Shown: positions 24,060 through 32,877 of the stretch, piece by piece
How positions within the stretch are numbered: position 1 is the stretch's first letter
Layout: each line of letters starts with the position of its first letter
DNA from: WQUF01 sp031549885
GTDB lineage: Bacteria; Bacillota; Clostridia; Clostridiales; Clostridiaceae
DNA: 46,750 bases
Reading direction: 5' to 3'
Assembly (NCBI GenBank): GCA_031549885.1
Contig: JAVBPD010000027.1
Location: forward strand, 1-46,750
Notes under the pieces: model-generated
Seen by the model: only the letters and a program-made list of their open reading frames with translations
The model's database searches: none
What the model was told of the DNA's origin: nothing
Position numbers and translations under genes: made by a program

Positions 24060-25961
24060 TTAATTATAAACTTGAAAACCTATGGAAGACAAACCTTCAC
24101 TTTTAAGCACTTTTTTCATAAAAGATTTTTTTGCATACTTTACATCTTCCACATTAAAGGTCTTCAATTCATCTAAAGTCATATTTTCATAATCTTTTTT
24201 TATCATTCGGCTAGCTAGGCTAATTTCCATAAATTCATAAAATTCAAGAACTCCTCTGCCATTGCCAAATTTAAACTTGTTGTCCTTTGGTTTGTCTAAT
24301 TCATTTTGCAAAAAAGATAAAGCCTTTTTAGCTTCTCTTAATGTATTTTTATTTATTTTATATAAATTTTTATTTATAAAGCTTAACAGTATCTTTCCTA
24401 ATTCCTCTTCATTATAATCTTCAAAATCTAAAAACCATTTAATCCTTGATGCTAAGCCTTCGTTTAATTCTAAAAGCTTTTTCATTTTTTCTTTATATCC
24501 TGCAAGGATGATAACAAGATCTCCTTTATAAATTTCCATAGCATTCATTATTTGTATTAAAGCAATTCTGCCATAATCATTTTCAGCTTCATTATCTAAC
24601 ATGTAAGCTTCATCAATGAACAATACTCCTCCTAGAGCACTTTCTACTATCTTTTGAACCTTTGCTTCAGTTTGTCCAATATATTCAGCAACTAAATCAT
24701 TTCTATGAGCAATAATACAACTATTTTTATTTAAAGTTCCATAATTATATAATAAATTTGCAACTCTTTTTGCAACAGTTGTTTTACCTGTACCAGGGTT
24801 CCCCTTAAATACCATGTGCATAGATTGTTTTTCAGGTTCAATATATTCCTTTTTAGTTTTTAAAATTCTTTTATATTTTGAGAATTTTTCAAATAAACTA
24901 AAAACTTCCTTTACTTCCTGGAGCCCAATTAAATCATCTAAATAGGTTTTTTCTACGTTATCTTTAAAAGCAATATCTTTTTCAAATAAAATAACATTGG
25001 ACTTTTCTTTTATAAGATTTGTCATGGTTATTAATTTTTGCAAAGAATTAGAAAGCTTAGTGATGTTTGGAGATATAGTTATATTAAAGTTAGATTGCAT
25101 ATCTCCATCTATGAATATGCTCAATGTACCTTGAAATGTAAAATAATTTATTGTTTGTGCATTGTCGTGGTTAATTAAAAGTTTATCTTCTTCATTTTTA
25201 ATATTCCCGTTGAATATATATTTTTTATCATTGTAATTAAAGGTTATTATATTTTTATCAATGATATAATCCACAAAATAATCATTATCGTTATAAAAAA
25301 TTTTAAAAGTACCTGATTCAAAATTTATGATTCCTTTATTTATTTCTCCTTTTTTCACAATGTACTCTTTGGGAGAAAAGGTGCCATTATACATTAATTC
25401 TTCAATGGAATAATTTATAAAATCATCATGATCTTGAAGCAATTCAATATTTTCATAATTATAAAAGTTATTGTCATCAATAATTGAAGCAAATAATTGT
25501 TTTAATTTATTTATATTTATAGTTTCATTGTCAAATAGCTCATTTCTTTTCTCAATAATTTCCATGTTGTTTTCAATATCAATAGATTCTTTAAATTGAA
25601 TTGAGTCAAATCTGTTTAATCTCATAGAGCCGGAAAATAGAAGTGTATCATCACTCCATATTTCATAAAGTGTATTATAATTTATTTTAGCAGGTGAATC
25701 ATCTTTGCTAAGGCTTACGATCTTACCACCAAATACTGTTCCGCTAAACATATAGGGAGTTGAAAAGCTATATTCAGAATTAAAAGAATTTAGCAGTGAA
25801 ATATTTATGGTGCAAAATCCGTTAATATATTTTGCAAATTGACCATCAAATTCAATTATTCTGCCTTGGTCATTTCTATTTGCATATAAATCAAAGTTAA
25901 ACCAACCATTAAAGATTTCCCTTTGATTTTTGGATATTCTTACATATCTTAAGTGATTCAT
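24060..25961 (-). CDS. CbxX/CfxQ (SpoVK-like) AAA ATPase with unknown N-terminal half
   Basis: 633 residues. The C-terminal 290 residues form an AAA module of the CbxX/CfxQ/SpoVK class: Walker A FKGNPGTGKTTVAKRVANLL (about 382-401), Walker B GGVLFIDEAYML and an arginine-rich sensor segment ELNEGLASRIKWFLDFEDY, then a helical lid. The first 340 residues are beta-rich with many Asn, Asp and Tyr and match nothing I know; short units such as GIINFESGTFKIFYNDNDYF resemble MORN-like or sheet-forming repeats. Relatives act in sporulation (SpoVK) or as type VII secretion ATPases (EccA-like), but no secretion genes are near. The leader carries a striking palindrome. Confidence 0.85.
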   Translation of the reverse strand: MNHLRYVRISKNQREIFNGWFNFDLYANRNDQGRIIEFDGQFAKYINGFCTINISLLNSFNSEYSFSTPYMFSGTVFGGKIVSLSKDDSPAKINYNTLYEIWSDDTLLFSGSMRLNRFDSIQFKESIDIENNMEIIEKRNELFDNETININKLKQLFASIIDDNNFYNYENIELLQDHDDFINYSIEELMYNGTFSPKEYIVKKGEINKGIINFESGTFKIFYNDNDYFVDYIIDKNIITFNYNDKKYIFNGNIKNEEDKLLINHDNAQTINYFTFQGTLSIFIDGDMQSNFNITISPNITKLSNSLQKLITMTNLIKEKSNVILFEKDIAFKDNVEKTYLDDLIGLQEVKEVFSLFEKFSKYKRILKTKKEYIEPEKQSMHMVFKGNPGTGKTTVAKRVANLLYNYGTLNKNSCIIAHRNDLVAEYIGQTEAKVQKIVESALGGVLFIDEAYMLDNEAENDYGRIALIQIMNAMEIYKGDLVIILAGYKEKMKKLLELNEGLASRIKWFLDFEDYNEEELGKILLSFINKNLYKINKNTLREAKKALSFLQNELDKPKDNKFKFGNGRGVLEFYEFMEISLASRMIKKDYENMTLDELKTFNVEDVKYAKKSFMKKVLKSEGLSSIGFQVYN

Positions 25962-25976
25962 AAAACATACCTTTCA

Positions 25977-26020
25977 TATTGATAGTTTTAAATTCATTAA
26001 AACTATGAGTTCTATTGATA
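25977..26020 (-). promoter_or_regulatory. Palindrome flanked by direct repeats before the AAA ATPase gene
   Basis: A perfect 10-bp inverted repeat (ATAGTTTTAA 25982-25991, TTAAAACTAT 25997-26006) is bracketed by two copies of TATTGATA (25977-25984 and 26013-26020), 16-60 bases before the start codon. It looks like an operator or leader structure. Its regulator is unknown. Confidence 0.45.
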
Positions 26021-26060
26021 TTCTACCAGAAACTAATGGGTTAGGGAAGCGTATAAATTT

Positions 26061-26091
26061 GGCCCCAATCTTAAATTTAAAGATTGGGGCC
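26061..26091. terminator. Strong bidirectional-type hairpin after the FN3-like gene
   Basis: GGCCCCAATCTT (26061-26072) pairs perfectly with AAGATTGGGGCC (26080-26091). The T-run (CTTTTT) is on the + side, and AAATTT follows on the - side. It lies just after the - strand secreted-protein gene. Confidence 0.75.
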
Positions 26092-26103
26092 TTTTTCAAG
26101 TTT

Positions 26104-26802
26104 TTAGTTTGGAAGTGTGGTAAAGCTCTTTATTTCGCCTTTAAATAAGCTTCCATAGATATTGTAAACGTAAGTGTAGTAATAATAGGTTGTATTTGGT
26201 TGCAAGTCATTTAATTTTAATGAGAAGTTTGAGGGTTTATATACTGATATTTTATTATCTGCATTGTCAGTTGATTTTGTGCTATAACCAATACCGCATT
26301 TAATTGGAAGAATTATATTCTTATATGCATTGCTTTGGATTGTAGCAGATGTTGCAGTTACTGAAACAGCATCACCAGTTGTAACATTAGTAGGTTTTAA
26401 AGTTTTAAACGATCTTTTTTCACCTTTTATTTGTCCATCTGGAGTATTTACATAAGCATAATAATAATAAGTTGTGCTTGGTTTTAAATCTTTTAATACA
26501 GCTGAGAATGTTGAGAAATAACTATTTACTTCTTTTGACATTACATCGCTTTCCATTTCTGAATCTGGGCTATAAATAATACCGACATTTTCAAAGTTAT
26601 TACAATAACGGAATGCGTTTACTAAAATGCTCACTGATGTGGATGTTGGTACAGCATATCCTGTACGAACAACCGGGTCATTGCTTTTTGTTGTTGATGT
26701 TGTGCTGTTTGAATCATCTGCATATACAGAAACAGTTGATGTGGTACCAACGGTGAATAATAAAGAAAATACAAATAATCCAGCTATTATTTTTTTATTC
26801 AT
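26104..26802 (-). CDS. Secreted protein with two fibronectin type III-like repeats
   Basis: 232 residues. A cleavable signal peptide (LFVFSLLFTVGTTSTVSVYA) is followed by a Ser/Thr-rich stretch and two related modules of about 95 residues. Each ends with the strand pattern LKPSTTYYYYAYVNTPDG or LQPNTTYYYYTYVYNIYG, then GExxSFxTL, typical of bacterial FN3-like or Ig-like folds. No anchor motif or catalytic domain is visible, so it is probably released or loosely bound to the wall. AGGAGG precedes the ATG. It is flanked by terminators on both sides and has its own candidate promoter. Confidence 0.8.
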   Translation of the reverse strand: MNKKIIAGLFVFSLLFTVGTTSTVSVYADDSNSTTSTTKSNDPVVRTGYAVPTSTSVSILVNAFRYCNNFENVGIIYSPDSEMESDVMSKEVNSYFSTFSAVLKDLKPSTTYYYYAYVNTPDGQIKGEKRSFKTLKPTNVTTGDAVSVTATSATIQSNAYKNIILPIKCGIGYSTKSTDNADNKISVYKPSNFSLKLNDLQPNTTYYYYTYVYNIYGSLFKGEIKSFTTLPN

Positions 26803-26868
26803 ATATATCTATTCCTCCTGAAATTTCATATCAATTAGTAAATTTTAAGTAATTTTTTTAATATGTTA

Positions 26869-26897
26869 ATTATATTATAAAAATAACAAAAAAACAA
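26869..26897 (-). promoter_or_regulatory. Candidate sigma-A promoter of the FN3-like gene
   Basis: On the - strand, TTGTTT (26892-26897), 17 bases and TATAAT (26869-26874). The transcript would begin about 60 bases before the start codon. Confidence 0.45.
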
Positions 26898-26942
26898 GAG
26901 GTATTTTTATTAATATTTTAATTTAATTAATTTAATATAAAA

Positions 26943-26976
26943 AAGACTGATCTAAGTGCAATCCTTGATCAGTCTT
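26943..26976 (-). terminator. Terminator of gltX
   Basis: AAGACTGATC (26943-26952) pairs with GATCAGTCTT (26967-26976); a U-run follows on the - strand, directly after the gltX stop. Confidence 0.85.
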
Positions 26977-26979
26977 AAG

Positions 26980-28422
26980 CTATTTTAATTTTTCTATTCC
27001 TTTTTCAATTCTTTTAATGCTTTCATCTTTGCCTAAAAGCTCTGCAATATCTACAGCACCACCAGGAGTAAATTGTTTCCCTGAAAGAGCAGTTCTTAGT
27101 GGCCAAAGCACTATGCTGTTTTTAACATTTAATTCTGAAATGATTTTGTTTAATTTATCATGTATGATTTTTTCATTCCAATCATCAATATCCTTTAAAG
27201 CTTGTAAAATTGCCTCTAATGACGTTAAAGAATTCTCCTTTGTGGTTTTCATTTTTTTATGGACAAATAGATCGCTTGAGTAATCTGGAAGTTCGTCTAA
27301 AAAGTCAATTTGCTCTGGTAGATCTGAAAATAATTCACATCTTGGTTGTAATAAAGACGAAAGCTTCATAAAATCATATTTTTTCTTTAATGTATTATTA
27401 TAATAAGGCATTGCCATTTCATTAAACTCTTCTAAAGTTAATTTCTTTATATATTCTCCATTCATCCATTTTAACTTTTGTTCATCAAATATTGCTGGAG
27501 CTTTGTTTATATTTTTATAATCAAATATTCTAACTAAATCCTCTAGTGAAAATAATTCCTCTGTTGTTCCAGGGCTCCACCCTAAAAGTGCAACATAGTT
27601 TAATATACTTTCCTTTAGATAGCCTTTATTTCTAAAATCTTCATATGAAGCTGCTCCATATCTTTTTGATAATTTATTTTGAGAATCTTTCATTATAAGC
27701 GGACAGTGAATGTATATTGGAATTTCCCAACCAAATGCTTCATAAAGCCTGTTGTATTTTGGAGCAGAAGAAAGATATTCTTGACCTCTAACTACATGAG
27801 TAATTTCCATTAAATGATCATCTACAACATTTGCAAAATTATATGTTGGATAGCCATCTGATTTTATGAGGATCATATCATCAAGCTCACTGTTTTCAAC
27901 TGCTATTTTGCCATATATAACATCATCAAACACTGTTGTGCCTTCTACTTTATTATTTTGTCTTATTACAAATGGCACGTTATTTTTTAAATTTTCTTCT
28001 ATTTCATCTTTTGTTAAAGAGCAGCATTTTTTATCGTATTTAAATGGTCTTTTTACTGCTTCAGCATTGGTTTTTAACATACCTAGTCTTTCTTTTGAAC
28101 AAAAACAATAATATGCTTCATTTTTTTCAATAAGCTTTTTAGCGTATTCCATGTAAATAGGTTTTCTTTCCGATTGAATGTATGGGCCGTAGTCACCGCC
28201 AATATCTGGGCCTTCGTCATGTATTAAAGAGGTCTCTTTTAAGGTTTTTAAAATAACTTCTGTTGCGCCTTCAACGTATCTTTCCTTATCAGTGTCTTCA
28301 ATCCTCAATAGAAATTTTCCATTTTCATGTTTTGCAATTAAATATGCGTAAAGCGCTGTTCTTAAATTTCCTATATGCATAAATCCTGTGGGACTTGGTG
28401 CAAATCTTGATCTAACTTTCAT
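26980..28422 (-). CDS. gltX: Glutamyl-tRNA synthetase
   Basis: 480 residues, a class I aminoacyl-tRNA synthetase that charges tRNA-Glu (and probably tRNA-Gln where GatCAB is used). The HIGH-type motif is RFAPSPTGFMHIGNLRTALY at the N-terminus and the KMSKS-type motif is QNKLSKRYGAA (about 240). LRIEDTDKERYVEGA and the GYPTYNFANVVDDHLM segment are typical of GltX. The C-terminal anticodon-binding helical domain is complete. Neither synthetase motif is disrupted. The AAAGGAG site is about 13 bases before the ATG, rather far, and a closer ATG opens a six-codon frame that overlaps the gltX start; this may modulate initiation. It follows the pyrophosphatase gene by 33 bases and may be co-transcribed with it. 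Confidence 0.96.
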   Translation of the reverse strand: MKVRSRFAPSPTGFMHIGNLRTALYAYLIAKHENGKFLLRIEDTDKERYVEGATEVILKTLKETSLIHDEGPDIGGDYGPYIQSERKPIYMEYAKKLIEKNEAYYCFCSKERLGMLKTNAEAVKRPFKYDKKCCSLTKDEIEENLKNNVPFVIRQNNKVEGTTVFDDVIYGKIAVENSELDDMILIKSDGYPTYNFANVVDDHLMEITHVVRGQEYLSSAPKYNRLYEAFGWEIPIYIHCPLIMKDSQNKLSKRYGAASYEDFRNKGYLKESILNYVALLGWSPGTTEELFSLEDLVRIFDYKNINKAPAIFDEQKLKWMNGEYIKKLTLEEFNEMAMPYYNNTLKKKYDFMKLSSLLQPRCELFSDLPEQIDFLDELPDYSSDLFVHKKMKTTKENSLTSLEAILQALKDIDDWNEKIIHDKLNKIISELNVKNSIVLWPLRTALSGKQFTPGGAVDIAELLGKDESIKRIEKGIEKLK

Positions 28423-28455
28423 TATTATTCATAAACTCCTTTATTTAATTTTTAG

Positions 28456-30102
28456 CTATTCTCTGCTTGCTGCAATAAGAGCAGTAATTGGAGGTATAAC
28501 TTGTTTCTTTCTTGAAATAATTCCAGGTACAAAGATTAAATCATCTTTAAAATCTTGATTGAAAACTTTGTTCACTAATTGTTTTTCTTTACCAACTGCA
28601 AGTACATAGGATCCTCCTACTACAAAATCTGTTAATAGCAAAATTAATAGCTCATAATTATCGCTTGCACAGGTTTTTTCCATGTAATTTAACATTTCTT
28701 CTTTAAGAGGTTTAAAACCTTCTGTATCAATAGTGATAAATTGGGACACTCCTATTTTATTGTTATTTAAAGTAAAATCCTTAAAATCTCCTTTAAAAAT
28801 TTCTTCTACAGTTCTGTTTGAAAGAGAGGTCCCTGCTTTAAACATTTTTGAAGCAAATTCCTCCACATTTAAATCAGCTATTGAAGCAAGCCTTTTTAAA
28901 TTTACTTTATCTGTATTTGTAGAAGTTGGAGATTTAAATAAAAGTGTATCAGATATTATGGCAGCGCATAAAAGTCCAGCTGTTTTTTTTGAAGGTCTTA
29001 TTCCATTTTCAAAAAATATGCTTGAAATAATTGTTGATGTGCTTCCAACTGGTTCATTTCTAAAGTATACAGGTAATCCAGTTTGGATATCTGCAATTCT
29101 ATGATGATCTATTATTTCTAGAACTTCAGCGTTTTCAAGCCCTTCAACAGCCTGAGTGTGCTCATTGTGGTCTACTAAAATTACTTTCTTTTTATTTCCT
29201 GTTATAAGATGAAATCTAGAAATACTGCCAATTACTTCCCTATCTGCATTTACAACAGGATAACTTCTATATCTTGTTTGAAGCATTACATCTTTTACAT
29301 CTTCTATATAATCATTTTGATCAAAGTAAATTAAGTTTTCAGTTGTCATTATATGGCCAATTGGAATGCTTTGAGGAATTAACCTTGCAACAGTAAAGGC
29401 ATCAAATGGTGTTGCTATTATTAAAATATTATTTTTATCAGCAATTTCAATGATTTCACTGCATATATCCTTCTTTATTGAAGTCATTATCATAAGGGAT
29501 GCATTGCTTGACACAACAATATTTTGAATTTTATCATCATCGCCACATATTATAATGTCATTTTCTTCTATGCTTTCTTTTAATGATTCTTCTTTCATTG
29601 AAGCTATTATAACTTTACCTGTAGGAGTAAAATTTTCATAGGTTTTATTTACAATTTGACCTGATATGGCATCAAGGATATTGTCAATTGTAGTGCCACC
29701 CTTATATAAAACACCTGTATCCCATATATCTAAAGTATTATTTACCACTTGAGAAGTGGATATTATTCCAATTAACTTATTGTCTTCATCTACAACTGGC
29801 AAGCTTTTTAAATTGTTCTTTTTCATTATGTTCCAAACAGATTTTATTGATACATCAGGGGAAACAGGAAAAGTATCATCAATTACAAAATCTGAAATTT
29901 GAGGGTTTACATTGCTTATTAATTGTGGTGCTACAACATTAAAATAATCAAGTACAAAGGATGTTTCCCTGCTTAAAGCACCTAACCTTGCGGCAATGGC
30001 ATTGTTTCCTATTTTATGTTTAAATTCTGCATAGGATATAGCGGAGCAAATAGAATCTGTATCAGGATTTTTATGACCAACAATATATATAGTATCCTTC
30101 AT
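28456..30102 (-). CDS. ppaC: Manganese-dependent inorganic pyrophosphatase with CBS and DRTGG regulatory domains
   Basis: 548 residues. The DHH-type catalytic core is split: YIVGHKNPDTDSICSAISY at the start, then after a regulatory insert DHNEHTQA and IIDHHRIADI, and a C-terminal DHHA2 part ending PGIISRKKQVIPPI. The insert (about 70-300) has a CBS pair around a DRTGG domain, as in the C. perfringens enzyme, which is known to respond to adenine nucleotides. It hydrolyses pyrophosphate to drive biosynthesis. The start is the ATG after GGAAAGGA; the reading frame extends 21 codons upstream without a ribosome site. It lies upstream of gltX, divergent from the calcium ATPase gene. Confidence 0.94.
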   Translation of the reverse strand: MKDTIYIVGHKNPDTDSICSAISYAEFKHKIGNNAIAARLGALSRETSFVLDYFNVVAPQLISNVNPQISDFVIDDTFPVSPDVSIKSVWNIMKKNNLKSLPVVDEDNKLIGIISTSQVVNNTLDIWDTGVLYKGGTTIDNILDAISGQIVNKTYENFTPTGKVIIASMKEESLKESIEENDIIICGDDDKIQNIVVSSNASLMIMTSIKKDICSEIIEIADKNNILIIATPFDAFTVARLIPQSIPIGHIMTTENLIYFDQNDYIEDVKDVMLQTRYRSYPVVNADREVIGSISRFHLITGNKKKVILVDHNEHTQAVEGLENAEVLEIIDHHRIADIQTGLPVYFRNEPVGSTSTIISSIFFENGIRPSKKTAGLLCAAIISDTLLFKSPTSTNTDKVNLKRLASIADLNVEEFASKMFKAGTSLSNRTVEEIFKGDFKDFTLNNNKIGVSQFITIDTEGFKPLKEEMLNYMEKTCASDNYELLILLLTDFVVGGSYVLAVGKEKQLVNKVFNQDFKDDLIFVPGIISRKKQVIPPITALIAASRE

Positions 30103-30268
30103 AAAATCATCCTTTCCATTAATGAATGTAAATATTTTATCAAATTTTAATGATGTAGTATACATACTTATTTAATAAATATTGAACTCTTTAAAGAAAA
30201 GTTAAATCTATATACATAATGTTACTCTATTTCTACATATAAATTACTTAGAGAGGAGAGTGTTTATT

Positions 30269-32812
30269 TTGAGATACAATGCTACAGTATATGGACTTAC
30301 AACAAAAGAAGCACAAAGAAGAATAGATGAATGTGGGAAAAATACAATAGAGAAAAAAGAAGAGATATCTCCCCTAAAGCTTTTTTTATCACAATTTACA
30401 GATGTTATAACTTTAATACTTATTATAGCCACAGTGATTTCTTTTTTTATGGGAGAAACTTATGATGCCATTACCATTTTAATAATTATTATTATGAACG
30501 GTGTACTAGGATTTATTCAAGAATATAGGACAGAAAAATCATTAGAGGCATTAAAAAAATTAGCATCTCCAACAGCAAAAATATATAGAGATGGAAGTGT
30601 ACGGATAATAAATGCAGAAGAAGTAACTGTTGGTGATATTATGGTTTTAGAAACAGGTGATAGAGTTCCTGCTGATGCAAGGTTAATTGATGAAGTGGGT
30701 ATTATAGTTGATGAATCACTTTTAACAGGAGAATCCATTGGCGTTGAAAAAAATTTAAGTGATAATAATAAAATTTTCATGGGAACAATTATAACATCAG
30801 GAAGAGGTCATGCAGAAGTTATAAGCGTTGGAATGAAAACAGAAATGGGCAAAATTGTACATTTAATTCAAAATGTTGAAGAAGAGAAATCTCCAATTAA
30901 GGTTAGGCTTGACCATCTTGGAAAGATTTTAGTTTTTTTATGTATTGGAGTTTGCATTGTAGTAACAATTACAGGTGTAATACGTGGGCAAAATATTTAT
31001 GAAATGTTTTTATTAGGAGTATCCCTTGCGGTGGCTGCAATTCCTGAAGGCTTGCCAGCTATTGTAACAGTATGCCTTGCCCTTGGAGTTTCTAGGATGC
31101 TTAAGAGAAATGCTCTAGTTAGAAAGCTTCCTGCTGTGGAAACTTTAGGATGTACTTCTGTAATATGCAGCGATAAAACAGGAACTTTAACTGAAAATAA
31201 AATGAGAGCAAAGGTTATGTACTATAACAGGAAAATTTACGATTTGGAAAAGGAAGCGCCACCACAAAATCAATATTTAAAGAATATTTTTACATATTGT
31301 CAAAATTTAAATATAAACCAAGATATACAAGAATTGAGCAATTCATTAAATGGAGACTCTACAGAAAAAGCTCTTGTAAATATATATTTAAATAAAACAT
31401 CAGAATTAATTGATTACTTAAATAGTTCTTCAAGGTTAAAGGAAATCCCCTTTAATTCAAAAAGAAAGATGATGAGTGTAGTTATAAACTATAATAATAA
31501 AAAATATATGTATTTAAAAGGTGCTCCAGAAAGGGTTTTAGAAAAATGTAATTTTATTTTAGACAATGGTGAGGCTAAGCTTTTTACTGATACTTTAAAG
31601 GCTGAGGTTTTAAGGACTATTGAATCTTTAAGCTATAAAGCTTTAAGGTGTATTGCAGGTGCATATAAAGAAGTAAGTGGAAATGTTGATTCTGTGGTTG
31701 AAAATAATTTTATTTTTGCAGGTCTTGCAGGTATTATGGATCCTCCAAGAAAAGAAGTTAAAGATGCTATTTTAAAATGTAAGGAAGCTGGCATTACACC
31801 TGTTATGATAACTGGAGATCATAAAAATACTGCATTTGCAATTGCAAAAGAATTAGGAATTGTAAAAGATGAAAGAGAAGTATTAACTGGCGAGGAGCTT
31901 GAAAAAATTGAAGATGAAAGGTTAAGTGAAAGAATTAAAAATACAAAGGTATTTGCCAGGGTTACGCCAGAACATAAATTAAAAATAGTTAGGTCATTTA
32001 AGAAGTTAAACAATGTAGTAGCTATGACTGGAGATGGTGTCAACGATGCACCAGCTTTAAAGGAATCAGATATTGGTATTGCTATGGGCATTGCTGGAAC
32101 AGATGTAACTAAAGAGGTTGCTTCCATGATTTTGCTTGATGATAACTATAAATCTATAGTTTCTGCTGTTGAGGAAGGTAGGGTCATCTATAAAAATATA
32201 AGAAAATTTATAAGATATTTATTATCATGCAATTTAGGTGAAGTGCTTACCATGTTTCTTGCATCATTAATGAATTTAGATATACCGCTTTTATCTATAC
32301 AAATTTTATTTGTAAATTTAGCAACAGATGGGCTGCCTGCTTTAGCATTAGGGGTAGATAATTACCATGGCGATGTGATGAAGGAAAAGCCTAGAGATAA
32401 AAATGAAAGCATATTTACTAACAAGTTAAGCGAAAAAATATTATTAAGAGGTACTTTAATAGGTGTTTGTACTGTTTTATCATTTATTGCAGCTAATTTT
32501 TATGGTTTTACACTTGAAAAAGCAAGGACCATTGCTTTATCAACTTTAATTATTTCTCAATTAATACATGTTTTTGAATGCAGAAGTGAAAATGAATCAA
32601 TTTTTGAAATTAACCCTTTTGGCAATGTTAAATTAATTTTGGCAGTAATTTCTTCTTTAATAATGCTTTTATGCGTTATTTATATACCATTTTTACAAGG
32701 TGTTTTTAAAACTGAAGCTGTTAATATAAATCAATGGTTTATAATAATATTTTTCTCTGGCGTTATAGCAATTTTAAATAGCTTATTTATTTTGTTTAGA
32801 AATAAAAAATAA
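30269..32812 (+). CDS. Calcium-type P-type ATPase (SERCA-like)
   Basis: 847 residues. The phosphorylated Asp302 is in SDKTGTLTENK; TGES of the actuator domain reads LLTGESIGVEK; the hinge is TGDGVNDAPALK. Ion-binding residues typical of SERCA-like calcium pumps are present: AAIPEGLPAIVT in helix 4, LSCNLGEVL in helix 5 and FVNLATDGLPALALG in helix 6. It should export calcium from the cytoplasm. The start is set at TTG 30269 (MRYNATVYGL), 10 bases after AGGAG; an earlier in-frame GTG overlaps that site. Related pumps are used during sporulation in Bacillus (YloB), and the next genes have sporulation-type promoters. Confidence 0.93.
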   Translation: MRYNATVYGLTTKEAQRRIDECGKNTIEKKEEISPLKLFLSQFTDVITLILIIATVISFFMGETYDAITILIIIIMNGVLGFIQEYRTEKSLEALKKLASPTAKIYRDGSVRIINAEEVTVGDIMVLETGDRVPADARLIDEVGIIVDESLLTGESIGVEKNLSDNNKIFMGTIITSGRGHAEVISVGMKTEMGKIVHLIQNVEEEKSPIKVRLDHLGKILVFLCIGVCIVVTITGVIRGQNIYEMFLLGVSLAVAAIPEGLPAIVTVCLALGVSRMLKRNALVRKLPAVETLGCTSVICSDKTGTLTENKMRAKVMYYNRKIYDLEKEAPPQNQYLKNIFTYCQNLNINQDIQELSNSLNGDSTEKALVNIYLNKTSELIDYLNSSSRLKEIPFNSKRKMMSVVINYNNKKYMYLKGAPERVLEKCNFILDNGEAKLFTDTLKAEVLRTIESLSYKALRCIAGAYKEVSGNVDSVVENNFIFAGLAGIMDPPRKEVKDAILKCKEAGITPVMITGDHKNTAFAIAKELGIVKDEREVLTGEELEKIEDERLSERIKNTKVFARVTPEHKLKIVRSFKKLNNVVAMTGDGVNDAPALKESDIGIAMGIAGTDVTKEVASMILLDDNYKSIVSAVEEGRVIYKNIRKFIRYLLSCNLGEVLTMFLASLMNLDIPLLSIQILFVNLATDGLPALALGVDNYHGDVMKEKPRDKNESIFTNKLSEKILLRGTLIGVCTVLSFIAANFYGFTLEKARTIALSTLIISQLIHVFECRSENESIFEINPFGNVKLILAVISSLIMLLCVIYIPFLQGVFKTEAVNINQWFIIIFFSGVIAILNSLFILFRNKK

Positions 32813-32821
32813 CGCTTATTC

Positions 32822-32848
32822 ACCTTTATTTTCTATATTCATAGAATA
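32822..32848 (+). promoter_or_regulatory. Sigma-K-type mother-cell promoter of the amidase gene
   Basis: AC (32822-32823), exactly 16 bases, then CATAGAATA (32840-32848) match the Bacillus sigma-K consensus AC-N16-CATAnnnTA. The -10 is also one base away from sigma-E. The predicted transcript starts about 20-25 bases before the ATG. Confidence 0.6.
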
Positions 32849-32877
32849 TATGTGAAAGAAATATTCTTGGAGGAAAC

